Below, piece by piece: positions 6,592 through 7,305 of a stretch of 7,305 nucleotides of DNA; positions within the stretch are counted from its first letter, which is position 1; every line of letters starts with the position of its first letter. Below the pieces are notes generated by a model that saw nothing but the letters and a program-made list of their open reading frames with translations, had not been told where the DNA came from and made no database searches. The position numbers were made by a program, and so were the translations under genes. The stretch lies in NCBI GenBank assembly GCA_002718375.1, contig PBEI01000001.1, positions 36,425 through 43,729 of the forward strand, read 5' to 3'. This DNA comes from Gammaproteobacteria bacterium. Its GTDB lineage: Bacteria > Pseudomonadota > Gammaproteobacteria > UBA11654.

Positions 6592-7305
6592 ATGAGCGAA
6601 AATCAAAAAAAATATATGGATCAGGAATCCATACATGGACCTGATAACTACAAACCACTTCCAGTTGTGCTCTCTGAAGCCAAGGGTGTATGGGTATGGG
6701 ATGTGGATCAAAATAAATACTTAGATATGATGTCTGCCTACTCTGCCGTCAGTCATGGTCACGCACATCCAGAGCTGGTGAAAGTTTTTCATGAGCAATC
6801 AAATACGTTGTCACTGACTTCGAGAGCATTTTATACAAACACACTAGGACCCTATCTTGAGACGATCACAAAAATGACTGGTTTTGAAATGGCTCTGCCA
6901 ATGAATTCAGGTGCCGAAGCTGTTGAGACAGCCATTAAAGCTGCAAGAAGATGGGCTTATCGATCCAAGAAAATAGAAAAAAATAAAGCTGAGATCATTG
7001 TCGCTGATGGAAACTTTCATGGAAGAACAACAACAATAATCAGTTTTTCAAGTGAACCAAACTCAAAAGATGATTTTGGACCACATACACCTGGTTTTAT
7101 TTCAGTTGAGTTTGGAAACAGTCAGGCTGTTGAAGATGCCATCACTAAAAATACTGCAGCGGTCTTATTTGAGCCCATTCAAGGTGAAGGCGGAATCATA
7201 GAGCCTCCTGAAAATTGGTTGCCAGATATACGAGAGATTTGCGATAAAAACAATGTATTAATGATCTTAGATGAAGTTCAATCTGGTCTTGGTAGAACTG
7301 GAAAG
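6592..7305 (+). CDS. rocD: Ornithine aminotransferase (ornithine-oxo-acid transaminase), 3' end outside window
   Basis: This PLP-dependent class III aminotransferase moves the delta-amino group of ornithine to 2-oxoglutarate, giving glutamate semialdehyde and glutamate. The frame stays open for 238 codons to the right edge, about 55-60% of a usual 400-440 residue enzyme; the lysine that binds PLP must lie beyond. Visible motifs are YSAVSHGHAHPE at 50-61, LTSRAFYTN at 75-83, NSGAEAVETAIK at 105-116, NFHGRTTT at 141-148, EPIQGEGG at 194-201 and DEVQSGLGRTGK at 227-238, with D227 contacting the PLP ring nitrogen. Y50, the SRAFY tyrosine Y81 and R145 match residues that shape the ornithine pocket of human OAT, favouring OAT over acetylornithine or GABA aminotransferase. 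The ATG starts one base after the dehydrogenase stop and has no clear Shine-Dalgarno sequence, so translational coupling is likely. Confidence 0.93.
   Translation, partial: MSENQKKYMDQESIHGPDNYKPLPVVLSEAKGVWVWDVDQNKYLDMMSAYSAVSHGHAHPELVKVFHEQSNTLSLTSRAFYTNTLGPYLETITKMTGFEMALPMNSGAEAVETAIKAARRWAYRSKKIEKNKAEIIVADGNFHGRTTTIISFSSEPNSKDDFGPHTPGFISVEFGNSQAVEDAITKNTAAVLFEPIQGEGGIIEPPENWLPDIREICDKNNVLMILDEVQSGLGRTGK

Overview
The window reads as ordinary chromosome from a low-GC gammaproteobacterium, or a close proteobacterial relative. By eye it is roughly 38-40% GC. The evidence is a proteobacterial-type gene set (mfd, nagZ, pdxJ-acpS, a short YkuD-domain protein beside nagZ), very tight packing, and no mobile elements, tRNA or rRNA genes, CRISPR array or long repeats. 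The longest stretch without a gene is about 100 bases. Tight packing and high A+T would suit a streamlined aquatic lineage, but I cannot place it to genus.

Layout, left to right. (1) Positions 1-1608, plus strand: the 3' half of mfd, the transcription-repair coupling factor, whose start lies outside the window. (2) Positions 1583-4903, minus strand: a five-gene run transcribed leftward in the order pdxJ, acpS, a PolB-type 3'-5' exonuclease, a signal-less L,D-transpeptidase-fold protein, and nagZ. Junctions are 4-base ATGA overlaps or gaps of 6-8 bases, so this is very probably one operon. Its last gene overlaps the end of convergent mfd by 26 bases. (3) Positions 4904-5006: the only real intergenic space, a divergent promoter region. 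(4) Positions 5007-7305, plus strand: an ALDH12-type (plant-like) glutamate-semialdehyde/P5C dehydrogenase, followed after one base by an ornithine aminotransferase that runs off the right edge.

How the genes work together. The two plus-strand genes encode consecutive steps from ornithine to glutamate: the aminotransferase makes glutamate semialdehyde/P5C and the dehydrogenase oxidises it. At the distal end of the minus-strand operon, NagZ and the signal-less YkuD protein look like two cytoplasmic muropeptide-recycling enzymes. The YkuD protein is more likely an ElsL-like cytosolic L,D-carboxypeptidase than a periplasmic crosslinking enzyme. The head of the operon makes pyridoxine 5'-phosphate (PdxJ) and activates acyl carrier protein (AcpS). 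The exonuclease between them has no obvious pathway link. The most interesting items are the recycling pair, the plant-type dehydrogenase coupled to ornithine aminotransferase, and a marked excess of GATC sites. I see no wholly novel multi-gene system.
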